From the NCBI GenBank assembly GCA_002245135.1, contig NGBS01000874.1, positions 1 through 64,000 on the forward strand: DNA of 64,000 nt. The letters run 5' to 3'. The stretch's first letter is position 1. The number at the start of each line of letters is the position of its first letter. Positions 20,671 to 31,473 of this stretch are shown one piece after another. The notes beneath the pieces are model-generated. The model made no database searches. It had not been told where the DNA came from and saw only the letters and a list, made by a program, of their open reading frames with translations. The position numbers and the translations under genes are program-made. The stretch comes from Proteromonas lacertae. Its lineage: Eukaryota; Sar; Bigyra; Opalinata; Proteromonadidae.

Positions 20671-20891
20671 AAATATATGAAGAAATTAGAAAAGAGTTCA
20701 AATCCAAAGAAAGAGAAAATAGAGAAAGTAAAAGAACCAGAACCAGAAGAAGATAAACCATTAGGTAATGATATTGCAGGTAGAGAAATACAAGGCGAGC
20801 CTATCGAGCCTGTTTATGTTCAATAATATTAATAATACTTATATTACACATTATTATTATAATTAAATTGTTTTTTTATTTTCTATTAAGT
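20671..20891. repeat. 221-bp direct repeat, inserted copy
   Basis: Copy of 18,754-18,974 within another gene. The short sequence ATTTGG occurs on both sides (20,664-20,669 and 20,895-20,900), consistent with microhomology- or retrotransposition-like insertion. Confidence 0.9.
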
Positions 20892-21170
20892 AATATTTGG
20901 TGCTACTCCTACAACAACAAATTCGACAAGTGCGCCGGTCACTTCAAATATTCAAGCATCGAATGTTACAACTGCTCCCAGTTATAATAATACAACTAAC
21001 AGTACTACAACTGGGGCCAGTTCTAATGTTACAACTTCAATACCTGCAACTGGTGCAGGTTATAATAATCAAAGTTCAAATGCTGCAAACTACGCCGGAA
21101 TGATGGCAGGTGCTGCTGCCGCCACGGGGGCAGCAGCCCAGCCAACACTCCAAAATAACACACAACCAAT

Positions 21171-21282
<112 letters not shown>

Positions 21283-22259
21283 AGATATAATATAGATGCT
21301 ATTATGGAAAAATTACAACCATTTTTGATTAATCAATATGATTATGAATCAGTTAAGCAAATGGTTATGAATAATACAAAACAAGATTTAGAAAATGTAT
21401 GTAAAAATGTTGGATTGCCATTAGATATTATATCAAAGTATTCCAGCTATGGAGGAACAATAGATCAATTAGTAGATTACTTACATTATTTCAAATATCA
21501 ATGTGGTCGTAGTGTTCTAGAAGCACGATCAGATGTGTGTAATTTAATTATTGGTATGGGTAGTGAATATCATTTATGGCCAAAAGTAAATTATGGTTTA
21601 TTTGGTATGTCTTTAGATGGATATCCAAAGACAGGTTCAAGTATAAGAAAACATGTTCATTTCAAACATATGAAACATCACAGAAGAAATAAACTCAAAT
21701 TAGAGAGTATCCCACGGAGGCATCTCTTGGCTACTAAGAAATTAGGCGGTAATAGTGGTATTATACCATTAAGAGTGGGTCAAAGTGTTGGTCCTAATGA
21801 GCATGTCATTATTACTAATCCAAGACAACAAATGTATGATGTTGCTAGTGCTGCTTATAATGGAACATCACAATTACAGCCAAGTCAAATACCAGAATAT
21901 ATTCAACCATATATACCAAAAGAAACTGTAGGATATGATTATAATTGGAATTATGATAAATTATTTAATCCAAGTTTGAATAGACAAGCTCGAAAAGAAG
22001 TTCAATATGCTTTAACTAATAATTATGCTTCTTTGCTGCCTAACAATTATCATATTAATTTTTATGATATGCTAGATCGTGAACATAAAACAGGACATTT
22101 AAGAGGAACATTCCCATTAGCAGTATTAGATACATCTAATCCAAGAAGCTATCTTTTGAACTGGCCTGAATATGTTACAGAAGCAGATGTTCAGGCATAT
22201 GATAATGGAATGAATAGAGTTACAGATCCTTTGTTACAAAAATTTTAATAATAATAGTT

Positions 22260-22555
22260 TTAATAAAGACCAGTTATTTGTGAATTAGCATAATCAGCAA
22301 TTTGTTTAACATAGGCATTATTATTATCTGGATTATTCCATCCTCTTTGGTTCATTGTAGGTACAGTTGGTTGATATTGTGTTGAAGATTGTGTATCTGT
22401 TTAACATATTCTTAGCTTCTGGTGGCAATTTATTCAATATTCCATATAATTCATTGTCTTTTTTTATATCATCTTCGCTATTAGTTGGTTGCTGAGAATA
22501 AACTGGGTTTTGGCCATCTAACTGAGGTGCAATACCCAAATATATTTACAGACAT
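22260..22555 (-). pseudogene. Decayed paralogue of the Q/P-rich gene
   Basis: Keeps LPPEAKNML and a Q-rich layout like the gene at 16,887-17,246, but the frame changes near the start and again after MLNR; the C-terminal part (TMNQRGWNNPDNNN) is in another frame to a TAA at 22260-22262. First gene of a second PLV cassette. Confidence 0.65.
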
Positions 22556-22575
22556 CCAAACGTTAAATCTGCAAT

Positions 22576-22747
22576 AAAGAAGTTCAAAATTAGACCTTTT
22601 TTAAAAGGAGGGCCAATTACTATTCCTTATTTTCTAAAAAAGAAAGAACTGGAAGAAGAAGAAGAAGAAGAAGAAGTGATAGAAAAAGTAATAATGTGAC
22701 AATAAATTTGATAATCGCTTTATTGATAATAAGATAAGAGTACTTTA
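22576..22747 (+). pseudogene. Decayed paralogue of basic core protein (C-terminal part)
   Basis: Contains KGGPITIPYFL, an R-rich run and a DNRFIDNKIRVL end, matching GGPSTIPKFL, the basic run and DNRYIDNKIRVF of the gene at 17,320. The N-terminal half is missing, and a frame change follows the arginine run. A TATTA microsatellite (about 22,748-22,778) follows. Confidence 0.7.
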
Positions 22748-22812
22748 ATATTATATTATATTATATTATATTATATTCTGTTTTAACCCTTTATATATTA
22801 GTTTAAAACATA

Positions 22813-22935
22813 ATGGTAGTTGGTGGCAGAAGACATAGAAGACATAGAAGAGGGCGTAAAGGTGGATCATTAAAATCAATGTGGGGAAAATCAAAAAATT
22901 TGGGAAAGAAAGCATATGTATTAATTATTTCTTAA
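22813..22935 (+). pseudogene. Truncated paralogue of arginine-rich core protein
   Basis: 40-aa frame MVVGGRRHRRHRRGRKGGS then a SMWGKSKNLGKKA helix, aligned with the gene at 17,907; the C-terminal half has been lost. Confidence 0.65.
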
Positions 22936-22952
22936 TAAAATATAATTATTAC

Positions 22953-23231
22953 ATGAGTGATTCAGATTCAACAGATTATACTAGTGATGTAACATCATCT
23001 GAGGGTGAATTTAAGAACAATAATGAAAATGATGAAATTATGAAAAAAGTCTATAGAATGCTAACAAGTGATAATGAAAAAAAACATAAACATCACAACC
23101 ATGATTCATCAAATGATGTAATTATTAAAAGATTAGGATCTAGAAAGAGTGAAATAGATCAACTAAAAGAAGAGATAGGCATTATGAATGAAGATACTCA
23201 TGGAGATAATTCAATAAAAATTATAAATTAA
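22953..23231 (+). CDS. Shortened paralogue of the acidic/K-rich tail protein
   Basis: 92 aa from ATG 22953 (MSDSDSTDYTSD), parallel to MSDTESTEYVSD of the gene at 18,295, then a KKHKHHNH basic patch and a short coil. The SR-rich centre and acidic end are missing. It may be intact as a short protein or decaying. Confidence 0.55.
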   Translation: MSDSDSTDYTSDVTSSEGEFKNNNENDEIMKKVYRMLTSDNEKKHKHHNHDSSNDVIIKRLGSRKSEIDQLKEEIGIMNEDTHGDNSIKIIN

Positions 23232-23376
23232 ACAAGTCAACAAAAGCTACTAGAAAGACAGAATATAATTGATCAACAACTAGCAAGTTCTCTTCATGTG
23301 GGTAATAGTATCTCTCATCCAATTGCAAAAGACTTAAGAGAGTCAAATGATCAAAAAATATTTGGATCACAATATA
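23232..23376 (+). pseudogene. Fragment of paralogue of the 18979 gene, cut by element X
   Basis: Encodes QQKLLERQNIIDQQLASS and DLRESNDQKIFGSQY, matching the coil of the gene at 18,979. It stops at the start of element X sequence. The fourth paralogue in the same order shows that a whole second PLV cassette once lay here. Confidence 0.7.
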
Positions 23377-24073
23377 TAGTATATAAATGGGACTATGGGA
23401 CATTGTCACAGAGTTCTAACGAGTGTTCTAGGAGTCCGTCCCCTTCTATATTCAGAGTTGAACTTTTGTACCAGGGTCCTATTTACGTAAGGTTCCTACG
23501 GGATTCCTCCCAACAGGGTCTACTTCTCAACGGGGTCTACTTTCCTACGGGAACTCCTCTAAGCTATTTCTATACCTATCTATGAGACGATCTCCTACGG
23601 GTACTCCTGGAAGCTATCTAGAAGTGTTGGTTACCTCGAGGTGATGGTAATGAAGAAGCAGTGATCTCTTTCGGAGTATGGGTAAGAACGTCTCAGAGGA
23701 AGCTTCCTTACCAAGGACGATGTTGCAGAGCAATATCGGACTTGGATAGGAAGGTTCCGTCGTAGACGTTCTTGTCCATGCCAGGAAGAAGAACTGCTTT
23801 CTTCATTACCAGGATCATTGAGAAGGTACTTTCATTTGATCATCATCCTGGATGTTGAATCTCTTGGAATTGTTGCTGCCCAACAAAGCAAGGTAAACTA
23901 TTTGCACCATGGTTGGGCAGCTCCGAAGGTGGTCACTGATTATAGTTATCCTCTTGCTTAGACTTCCTCTATCTATTACTATCCCTTAACTTCAGTCTAG
24001 GTAGGTATCGGCTTCTCCTGTAATGTTTTAGATCGATCCCAAGACAGAGCCTTATCGATGAAGATTGCAATCC

Positions 24074-26539
24074 TTAGTTATACAAAGTAGTGCAAGTGAA
24101 GATAAGCGGAAGGTCGAAGGAAGATGCTGCTATACTCTCTTGTAAGAAAGTAAGCTGATCTTTACCATTGAAAGCCATAAACCCTGAAGGTCTTGTTGAT
24201 TTACCAGTCTCGGGAATATGCACCCAATAAGAGGTTTTATTCTCGAGGTGAAATGCCCTTAAGAAGCAACATACCAGATCGTCACTCGCGTTGACAATAA
24301 CTATTCCATCAAATGAGATTGTTTCGTAACTTCGATCTATTGCAGTGATGGATAGCTGAACTCTGTTCGGATAAGCCGTAAAACAACCTTGGCAACTATT
24401 CACGTAGTGAGGTATTGCAATCTGAAGGTTCTGTACTTCAGCAATCACGGCATCCTGACTATTAAGGATGTAGTTCCACATTGAAGTCAAGGTCTCATTC
24501 ATCTGATTAGCTACCGTGGTAATCTCCGATGATCCATCTCCTTGAGATGCCAGGCTTTCTACTGATGTCTTTAACTCGGTCAACTTCTTCTGGACATCCT
24601 GAACATTGCTATCGACTGAGTTGATCTTACTTAATTGAGCTGCACTGGTAAAGTTGTTTACTTGAGTCACAGCCAGGTTGTTGAGGTTGTTGACTTTGCC
24701 TTGGACTTCAATGACTCTTGTCTGGCAGTCTCCTATCTTTGAATGTACTTCATTGACCTTGGCTAATTGAGCTGGTGAACAAAAGCTATTGACATTCCCG
24801 GAATTGAATCCATCGATCTTGGTTCTGATAGCAGCTGCATTGTTGATAGCTGTATCGATCAGTCCTTTACGGGTATTGTTAAAGAAGCCATCCAAGTTCC
24901 TTCGTAGGTTGTCTTCTTCAGTCCTTCTAGCCACGCCACAGGTTGCATTCACATCATTGATACTTAGAGAATCCACCTTGATCTTGATTGCATCGGTGTT
25001 GGCCTTAGTTGTATCAATGAAGTTACCTCGGCCTTCAGTACAGAACTGGTTAATACTCTCCTTGTTGAGGTCATGGACACGTTCATAACACTTATCTATC
25101 TTCTCCGATCGATCCGAAGTACAGAAGTGCTTCACTGCCGTGTTAGTCTCATCGATAGCAGCACTTCTCGGGATAGTACAAAACTCCTTGATCGCGTTGT
25201 CAGCATCGTCGAGCTCCTTAGTTCTCTTATCGGTAATGAATCCTTTGATCAGTTCCTCAATACTCTTGACAATGGTAAGTCTCTCCAAGGAGCAGTAGTT
25301 GTTAATGTCTTCGATGGCTATGCCGGTGATCAGCTCATGGACTTTATCAATCTTCTCCTTCTGTGAGCTACTACAATACTGGTTGATATTATCAATATCT
25401 ACCTTACTTACAATATCCTTGGTCTTGTCAATAGCGGTAGCTCTCTCCTCAGCGCAGAAGGTATTCGTCTTGTCAGCTTCTCCATTCAACCTGGCGATCT
25501 CTTCCTCCATAGCATTCATCTGGTTCTTGAAGTCCTTGTTGTAACCATTGGCAATCTCCATCTCTTGTAAGACCTCCTTGAACTTAATCATGTTATTGTT
25601 GATCACAGTATTGATTGCCTTGTACTCCTCGTAGTTGTTCTTCATCTTGATCAACTCCTCGGAGGCTACTTTGATCTGCTTCTCTAAGTCAGTGAGCTTC
25701 GTAAGGCTCTTATCATCCACCGTAGTGATGTACTTGATCATATCGTAGACGTTAACATCCCCGATGTTGAGACTCTCGCATAATGACTTCAACAAGGTAC
25801 TTAGACGATCCAGTTTCTCATCCTCCGATGCTTTCAATTGATCGATTGAAGTGTTGGTGGATTCAAGGGCATTGCTTACATCCTCCATGCTCTTATACAA
25901 CTCTGGTAATTGCTTCTCCGTGTATTGCTTAAGTTCATTGTTGCAAGTAGCGATATTGCTCAAGGTTGTAATAGTCGTATCTCCGAAGTCTTTAGGGATC
26001 TTGTTGTTAAGCAAAGTACTTAGGTTCTTGACTTCCTGGAGCTTCTGATCGATACCTTCAATCTTATCAGTCTCATCTTGCACTTCCTTTAAGGTCGATT
26101 GAATAGCTTTATGATCTGGTTGTAAGGTACCTTGAAGGTACTCATGGAGTTGATGATGATCAGTCTCTAGCTTAGCCAACTTCGTAGATGACTCCTCCGA
26201 GTGATCATCCAACTTTCTCTTGATAGCTGTTGTGGATGAGGTTACTTCTTCTTGTTGCTTCTGATTGATACTGACGGGTGTTCCTCGGAGGACTTCTTGG
26301 ATAGTGCTTACCAATGGAGGATTGATCTTATCATAGTCTATCACGGCCTTGAGTTCACCAGAACCCAAGGCCTTTTGAATCACTTCCTGGGAGTCTTGAA
26401 ACAACACGTCCTTATCGTACTTAACAACGACCTTCCCATCTATCTTTTGCTTCACATCGTAAGTAGTCTTGTCGATAGTATTAAGTAACCTTAACATCTC
26501 CTCATCGTTCTCCCGTAAGTTGTTCCCGGTGTTGAACAT
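24074..26539 (-). CDS. 821-aa coiled-coil repeat protein with C-terminal globular domain
   Basis: ATG 26539 (MFNTGNNLREN), uninterrupted. N-terminal about 130 residues mixed, then a long helical rod. From about residue 360 to 660 a motif of the form [FY]C-[ST]-x3-R-x3-ID recurs (TFCAEERATAID, YCSSSQKEKID, FCTIPRSAAID, FCTSDRSEKID, FCTEGRGNFID and weaker copies) at spacings near 19, 27 or 34-38 residues. The last about 100 residues look globular, with cysteines (CQGCFTAYPNR). The layout resembles trimeric fibre or tether proteins, but I know no homologue. Intact although nearby genes are broken. Confidence 0.75.
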   Translation of the reverse strand: MFNTGNNLRENDEEMLRLLNTIDKTTYDVKQKIDGKVVVKYDKDVLFQDSQEVIQKALGSGELKAVIDYDKINPPLVSTIQEVLRGTPVSINQKQQEEVTSSTTAIKRKLDDHSEESSTKLAKLETDHHQLHEYLQGTLQPDHKAIQSTLKEVQDETDKIEGIDQKLQEVKNLSTLLNNKIPKDFGDTTITTLSNIATCNNELKQYTEKQLPELYKSMEDVSNALESTNTSIDQLKASEDEKLDRLSTLLKSLCESLNIGDVNVYDMIKYITTVDDKSLTKLTDLEKQIKVASEELIKMKNNYEEYKAINTVINNNMIKFKEVLQEMEIANGYNKDFKNQMNAMEEEIARLNGEADKTNTFCAEERATAIDKTKDIVSKVDIDNINQYCSSSQKEKIDKVHELITGIAIEDINNYCSLERLTIVKSIEELIKGFITDKRTKELDDADNAIKEFCTIPRSAAIDETNTAVKHFCTSDRSEKIDKCYERVHDLNKESINQFCTEGRGNFIDTTKANTDAIKIKVDSLSINDVNATCGVARRTEEDNLRRNLDGFFNNTRKGLIDTAINNAAAIRTKIDGFNSGNVNSFCSPAQLAKVNEVHSKIGDCQTRVIEVQGKVNNLNNLAVTQVNNFTSAAQLSKINSVDSNVQDVQKKLTELKTSVESLASQGDGSSEITTVANQMNETLTSMWNYILNSQDAVIAEVQNLQIAIPHYVNSCQGCFTAYPNRVQLSITAIDRSYETISFDGIVIVNASDDLVCCFLRAFHLENKTSYWVHIPETGKSTRPSGFMAFNGKDQLTFLQESIAASSFDLPLIFTCTTLYN

Positions 26540-27756
26540 TGCCTAGGTAATGATTCCAGATTAGAACTTTACTTATAGATCCAGGAGCTACTTTACTTAG
26601 ATGGTTTCTCAGGTATCTCTTATATCATAACATGTCCTGGCCTTCAACAGCTTTACCTACCTCCCGAGAAGTACCTTGCTTACTCTATCCACACGATGAA
26701 CTTCAACTCCTTACGATTACTAGCTGATGGATGTAGATGACTTTATCGGTCTTTGTAATGAGTTGCGTGATCTCTATGCTGTAAACTTCATAGTCTCGAT
26801 CATCATCTACCATCTTAACTTACAATGCTTCTATTCCGATAAGACTTATACGATGGTCAGAAGCCTCCCTTTGAAGTTCAACTACTCTCCGTAGACTTCA
26901 CTTGCACCTTTGACTTCCAAGGATCTACTAATCGTCTCTCTATTCTAGATGCTCCTTTACCTTCTTGGACTTCTCGGACGTGACAGACATTGCCTATGAA
27001 GTACTTTGTCTTCACTCTTGGTTCTAGCAGTCTATGATCACTGCTATAGTAAGTACCTTGAGACTGACTGCTGAAGTTAGAGTTGATCTCATCCTTAACA
27101 TCTCTTGAAGAACTACTTGTGATCTTTATCGATACCTATCTCTTGAACTGATGGTAACCCTTCAAGTGACAATTCCTTCTAGTTCTAGTTCATCGAAGTT
27201 GTTGATCCTCAGTAATGTACTAGCCTTCAGTCTGATCACTACTAGTCTCGATATTGTTATTGAAGTCAGTGTCTTTACCTATCTACTGATAATCACCTTA
27301 CGATCGATAGCTTATAGACTCTTGGACATCTATGCCAGTGTTGCTACTTGAGGAGTATACGATATCTCTGGTCTACTTACTTACTTACTAGTAATGATTC
27401 CTAGCATCACAAGTAAGGACTACTAAGGTAAAGGATTATCGATCACACTTCCTATAGTCTGCAATTGTAACTCATTATGTACCTACAACTACTTCATGAT
27501 CTTCAGAGTCATTGATCCAAGGATGTTATCTCGGGGTTGTTGATGTCCTTACTATCATTGACTTATTCGAGACTCCTTTAATTGATTACTTACCATGTCC
27601 TTGAGTTGCTCATCTCCGTAAGGTTCCTTGAATTGATTATTTCTATTGTCCTCGGTTATACCCAAGGTAACATTTTACTAAGTACCAACAATGTTAATCA
27701 CGTTCCTTATCAGGAGATGGAGATGTGTTTATTACTACTACTACTACTTGTGGAAG
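26540..27756. other. Gene-free interior of element X
   Basis: About 1.2 kb with the same higher GC as the flanking element X genes. All six frames are interrupted. It may be a decayed gene or regulatory DNA; I see no repeats or RNA genes. Confidence 0.4.
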
Positions 27757-28545
27757 TTACGATGACTTTGCCGAGTAAGGAGTTGCTTCAGAAGCTAGCT
27801 TTAGATGCTTCGCTGGAGGATCACTTGAAGCACCTAGCGATGGTACTGAGGGTGTTGTTATCGGTCTCTTCTTCGGAGGACTACTAAGCTGTTTTTGTCT
27901 CCTCATTGATTCTATCCTGAGTAGGAGATGATCTTCATATTGTCTTAAGCGATGATACAGACTCAAGAGACAGCACATCGGAAGTGACTTTACCTTTAGA
28001 TCTACGTGAAAGTTGATGTGTCCATCTTTGATAGATAAAACTATCTTGGCCTGGCAAGACTTCTCTTTGAGGTGAACAGCATCACATGGAAATGTAATAA
28101 TCTTATCGAACATCCCATCATGGTCGATTAGATCATTGTTGTCCTTGATTGTCTTAAGAATCTCATGTATACTGTGTTGCATAAGCTGATTAATTATATC
28201 CCTTGTTTTATCACTGGAGTTGATGGAGATTCCTGGTTGTTGATTCTTAGTAGGTTTCCCAGATCTACATCTTGGACAACATCGATAGTAGTCTCCATTG
28301 GGCTTTAACATCATCGATGAAGCGAAGTGCATATGGCATCTACTGCAGGACATAGTCTTGGCTATGAGTTCACCGTTCTCTTCCAAGGCTTTACGTTCCT
28401 CATGGCATCGGGCTATTGTCTTCTGCTTTGCCTTTGGTAAGAGAGCTCTACAAGAACTACAACAGCTGTATGCTCTTCCATCAGCTTCAGATTGGAACTC
28501 CTTCTTACATCGACTACATTTGACGATGGATTGCATGGTTACCAA
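27757..28545 (-). CDS. 262-aa protein with two four-cysteine zinc knuckles
   Basis: ATG 28545. Two N-terminal modules CSRC-x14-CCSSC type (about residues 10-33: CSRCKKEF...SCCSSC; and about 68-94: CSRCHMHF...RCCPRC), each able to bind one zinc. The middle is helical/beta with HLKEKSCQAKIVL. The C-terminus has PPKKRP and proline/serine-rich disorder. Duplicated Cys4 ribbons suggest nucleic-acid or protein binding. Same strand and base composition as the 821-aa gene. Family not recognised. Confidence 0.7.
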   Translation of the reverse strand: MVTMQSIVKCSRCKKEFQSEADGRAYSCCSSCRALLPKAKQKTIARCHEERKALEENGELIAKTMSCSRCHMHFASSMMLKPNGDYYRCCPRCRSGKPTKNQQPGISINSSDKTRDIINQLMQHSIHEILKTIKDNNDLIDHDGMFDKIITFPCDAVHLKEKSCQAKIVLSIKDGHINFHVDLKVKSLPMCCLLSLYHRLRQYEDHLLLRIESMRRQKQLSSPPKKRPITTPSVPSLGASSDPPAKHLKLASEATPYSAKSS

Positions 28546-30225
28546 TTAAGTATAAAAATAACTAGAAATATTTTAATGCCTTGAGTGACTGTAATAATTG
28601 ACTGGTTACTACATATTGATCTCATGGTTATTAGGTACTTGTTTATTAGCTTTACTTCTATGAGTTCTTATTCATATCTAGGAATGATGATTAGTAGATA
28701 GTCTGTAACTGGTTACTACATATTGATCACTTAGATAAGCTATTGGAATTTAGCAACTAAGTCCAGGATCTATTTTCTATGTCCCTATTTTTAAACCTTC
28801 CTTACGATGTCCTTAAGTCCGGTCAGTTCAATTTTTCTTGGCCTTATCAGAGTTGTGAATGCACCTCCAACTCCTAGGCTTCTTGTAGTAGGGGTCACTC
28901 AATGCTTCCTAAGCTCCTGCTGTTGATCTCATTCCAGTGTTAGGGTATCTGGTACTGTACTTTATAGTGAACTGTTGATTACAGATTCATCTCTATTCAA
29001 TTTTTTCTTTGAAGTTTGGATCTCTAATGTGGTTGATGATGGTTTTGATGGATACTAGAAGGCCATGTAGGCTGTGGTATGGATTTTATGAAGTATCAGT
29101 GGTGGGGTTCGAACCTGGAGGGGATGGGATGTTGGTACCTGGTCTGCCCACTAGGGCATCTTGACCTTGCTTATGTATTGCTGATCCTAGTATATGTATT
29201 GTTCAGCTACAGTATTTAGTGAATAGCTTCAGAATGATTCCTATTCTATCTCCATTGGACAGATGATGGGGAATTGACCTTAAGAAATTGCTCATTAGCT
29301 TACCTCCAGTAACATCTCTAACAAGTGCTCAGGTAAGTTCCTGCTTATCCTAAGCTTCCTAATCACGGTATCCACGTTTCTACTATTGCTTAGATGATGA
29401 TGCTGTCCTCGGGAATGAACTTTACCTTCAGGAATAAATAAACTAAACTGGTATGTAAGGAGCTTCCTAGTAGATGAATTATAAGGCTAATGGAAGATAC
29501 CTACAGAACCCTCCCGAGATTGTTTATCACGATCTTCAAGGCCTTTGATAAATTCAGAACTAGCTGGAGCATCTTGGATTCAAGTCTTAGAAAGACAATG
29601 AAACTTACCTAGGCAATGATCCTGTTCCTTGGCTTTGTAATGCAGTCTCTTGATGGAAGTTCCATGACTATGTCAGGAGGAACATCCCTTCCTTGCTAGG
29701 ATAGATGATAATTGAACTTACCTAGAAGAGTTATAAAGCCATTGTAACTTACATCTAGAAAGCTCCCGAGATTGCTTATCATTATCTTCAAGGCCCATCC
29801 AGAAGTACCATCAAGGCACCTTCCCAGATACGTCCAGCCGTGCATGACTGCGTCAGGGAATCTCCCATCGTGGGAGATTCCTTTCCTTGCCAACACAGCT
29901 GTTCTTCTCGGGAAGGTCTTGGATGAACTTATCTAGGAGAGTTTTAAGGATGATAAAACATACCTTCAGAAGCCTTCCGAGATTGCTAATCATTATCTTC
30001 AAGGGCCCTTGAGAAATCCACAACTAGCTAGAACCTCCCGTAGTTACCATTTGGTAACTTGTTACCAATTGGTAACTAGTTAACAATTGTAAACTCCCGG
30101 TTCCACGATTGGTTTCCACGGTTCAATTAAAAGCCCTTACAAGATCACCAGCGTAGCAAGGAGAGTCAAGAGCATGATTAGAATCATCACCTCGAGGTAA
30201 CCAACACTTCTAGATAGCTTCCAGG
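28546..30225. other. Gene-free right part of element X
   Basis: About 1.7 kb with only short frames. It contains a GGTTCGAACC sequence near 29,108 like a tRNA-gene B box, without a foldable tRNA, and several similar CCTAGGxAATGAT/CTCCCGAGATTG stretches (near 29,510, 29,760 and 29,975) suggesting internal degenerate repeats. The end (about 30,047-30,225: GGTAAC inverted repeats, CCTTACAAG) is shared with the short element X copy at 36,480-36,680. Confidence 0.45.
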
Positions 30226-31295
30226 CTGAGTTCGGCGGGGACAGGGACAAAAAGGACATGTCCGGGACATGTCCGGGACAAGAGTATGATAAAGGACAGT
30301 AATTTATCCCTTTTGTAAACATTTGATATTACCTTTTTGTAATATAAATAAATTATGTGATTTTTTTGTTTATTAAAACATTTATAAGTAAGAATAAAGA
30401 TAATTAATAATAACATTGATAATCTGGACTACCTTCTTCACTTTGCTCATCATCTTCTTCACTTATATCTTCCACATTAGTAATTTCTCTATTTTCATCT
30501 TCATCAATTCCTACATTTTGTTCTTATTCTCTCTTATTTCTCTCAACTAATTCATACTTTAATCTCATAATGTTATTAATAGTATCTAAGTTTAATCTAT
30601 TTCTCCTGTATGAATGTATTACTCTTTCGATGGAGAAAATTCTCTCAATAAAAGAGCTTGAACATGGTATTGTTGATATAATGTCATAGATTTTCTTTAA
30701 ATTTCTAAAGTATATCTCATATGTTGTAAAGCATATATCGATTGAAATACTTTCGCGAAAAATGGAAGAAGGTAAATAATATATGATATTAAAAATGCAA
30801 GAACTCGAGTTAATCAAACATTTTTTCTTTTTTTCTACTTTTTATTTGTATTTAATCCAGGCATATTTTATAGTACAAATTAGTGCAATGATAAGCATGT
30901 ATCATGTGGAGTTCTGTTATGTGATGAGTGTTTGTAAATGGGGATATTCTTCATTAAACTATACAGAGTTATCTAAGTGGTATAAGTGGGTTAAATATTA
31001 TTCATAGATATAGCAAATATGGCTTAAATGGATTTTCAAAAGATATTATTTAGGATATACAAAAATGACTTGAGTATAGTATGTAATACTTAATATTAAG
31101 CTTATTTAATGCTATTGCAGAATATTTTTATTGAAAAAACAGAAACTTAAACTCAAAAATATAGGACAAAAAAGGACGTGTTAAACTACACGTCCCGGGA
31201 CAAAGAGGACATGTGTAATCAACGAGAAGTTTTAGTGTATGAAAAGGACAAGGGACGGGACAAAACACAAAAGGACGTCCCGTTGCCGAACTCAG
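30226..31295. mobile_element. hAT-2: internally deleted hAT element in element X
   Basis: CTGAGTTCGG...CCGAACTCAG ends with an 8-bp TSD CTTCCAGG at 30,218-30,225 and 31,296-31,303. About 1.07 kb, keeping only the transposase C-terminal domain (minus, 30524-30817). Very similar to hAT-1 internally, so both derive from the same deletion derivative. The insertion is in the right terminal repeat of element X. Confidence 0.95.
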
Positions 31296-31473
31296 CTTCC
31301 AGGAGTACCCGTAGGAGATCATCTCATAGATAAGTATAGGTAGGTATAGGAAGGTATAGGTAAGTATTGGTAGGTATAGATAGATATAGAAATAGCTTAG
31401 AGGAGTTCCCGTAGGGAAGTAGACCCCGTTGAGAAGTAGACCCTGTTGGGAGGAATCCCGTAGGAACCTTACG

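Noticed and set aside
24789-26488. Plus-strand frames inside the 821-aa gene
   Set aside because: Opposite-strand shadows; hydrophobic composition and random starts, while the minus strand has one clean 2.5-kb frame.
29100-29165. Possible tRNA gene or tRNA-derived SINE head (GGTTCGAACC box)
   Set aside because: The B-box-like sequence is there, but on neither strand do T-stem, D-stem and acceptor stem pair, and no anticodon arm can be drawn.
30524-30817. Independent 97-aa genes at 4878-5171 and 30524-30817
   Set aside because: Both are the leftover C-terminal part of the hAT transposase inside deleted copies, not separate genes.
31322-31390. CRISPR-like short repeats (GTATAGGTAG units)
   Set aside because: Units are adjacent, with no unique spacers of constant length; it is a degenerate tandem repeat in a eukaryotic transposon end.
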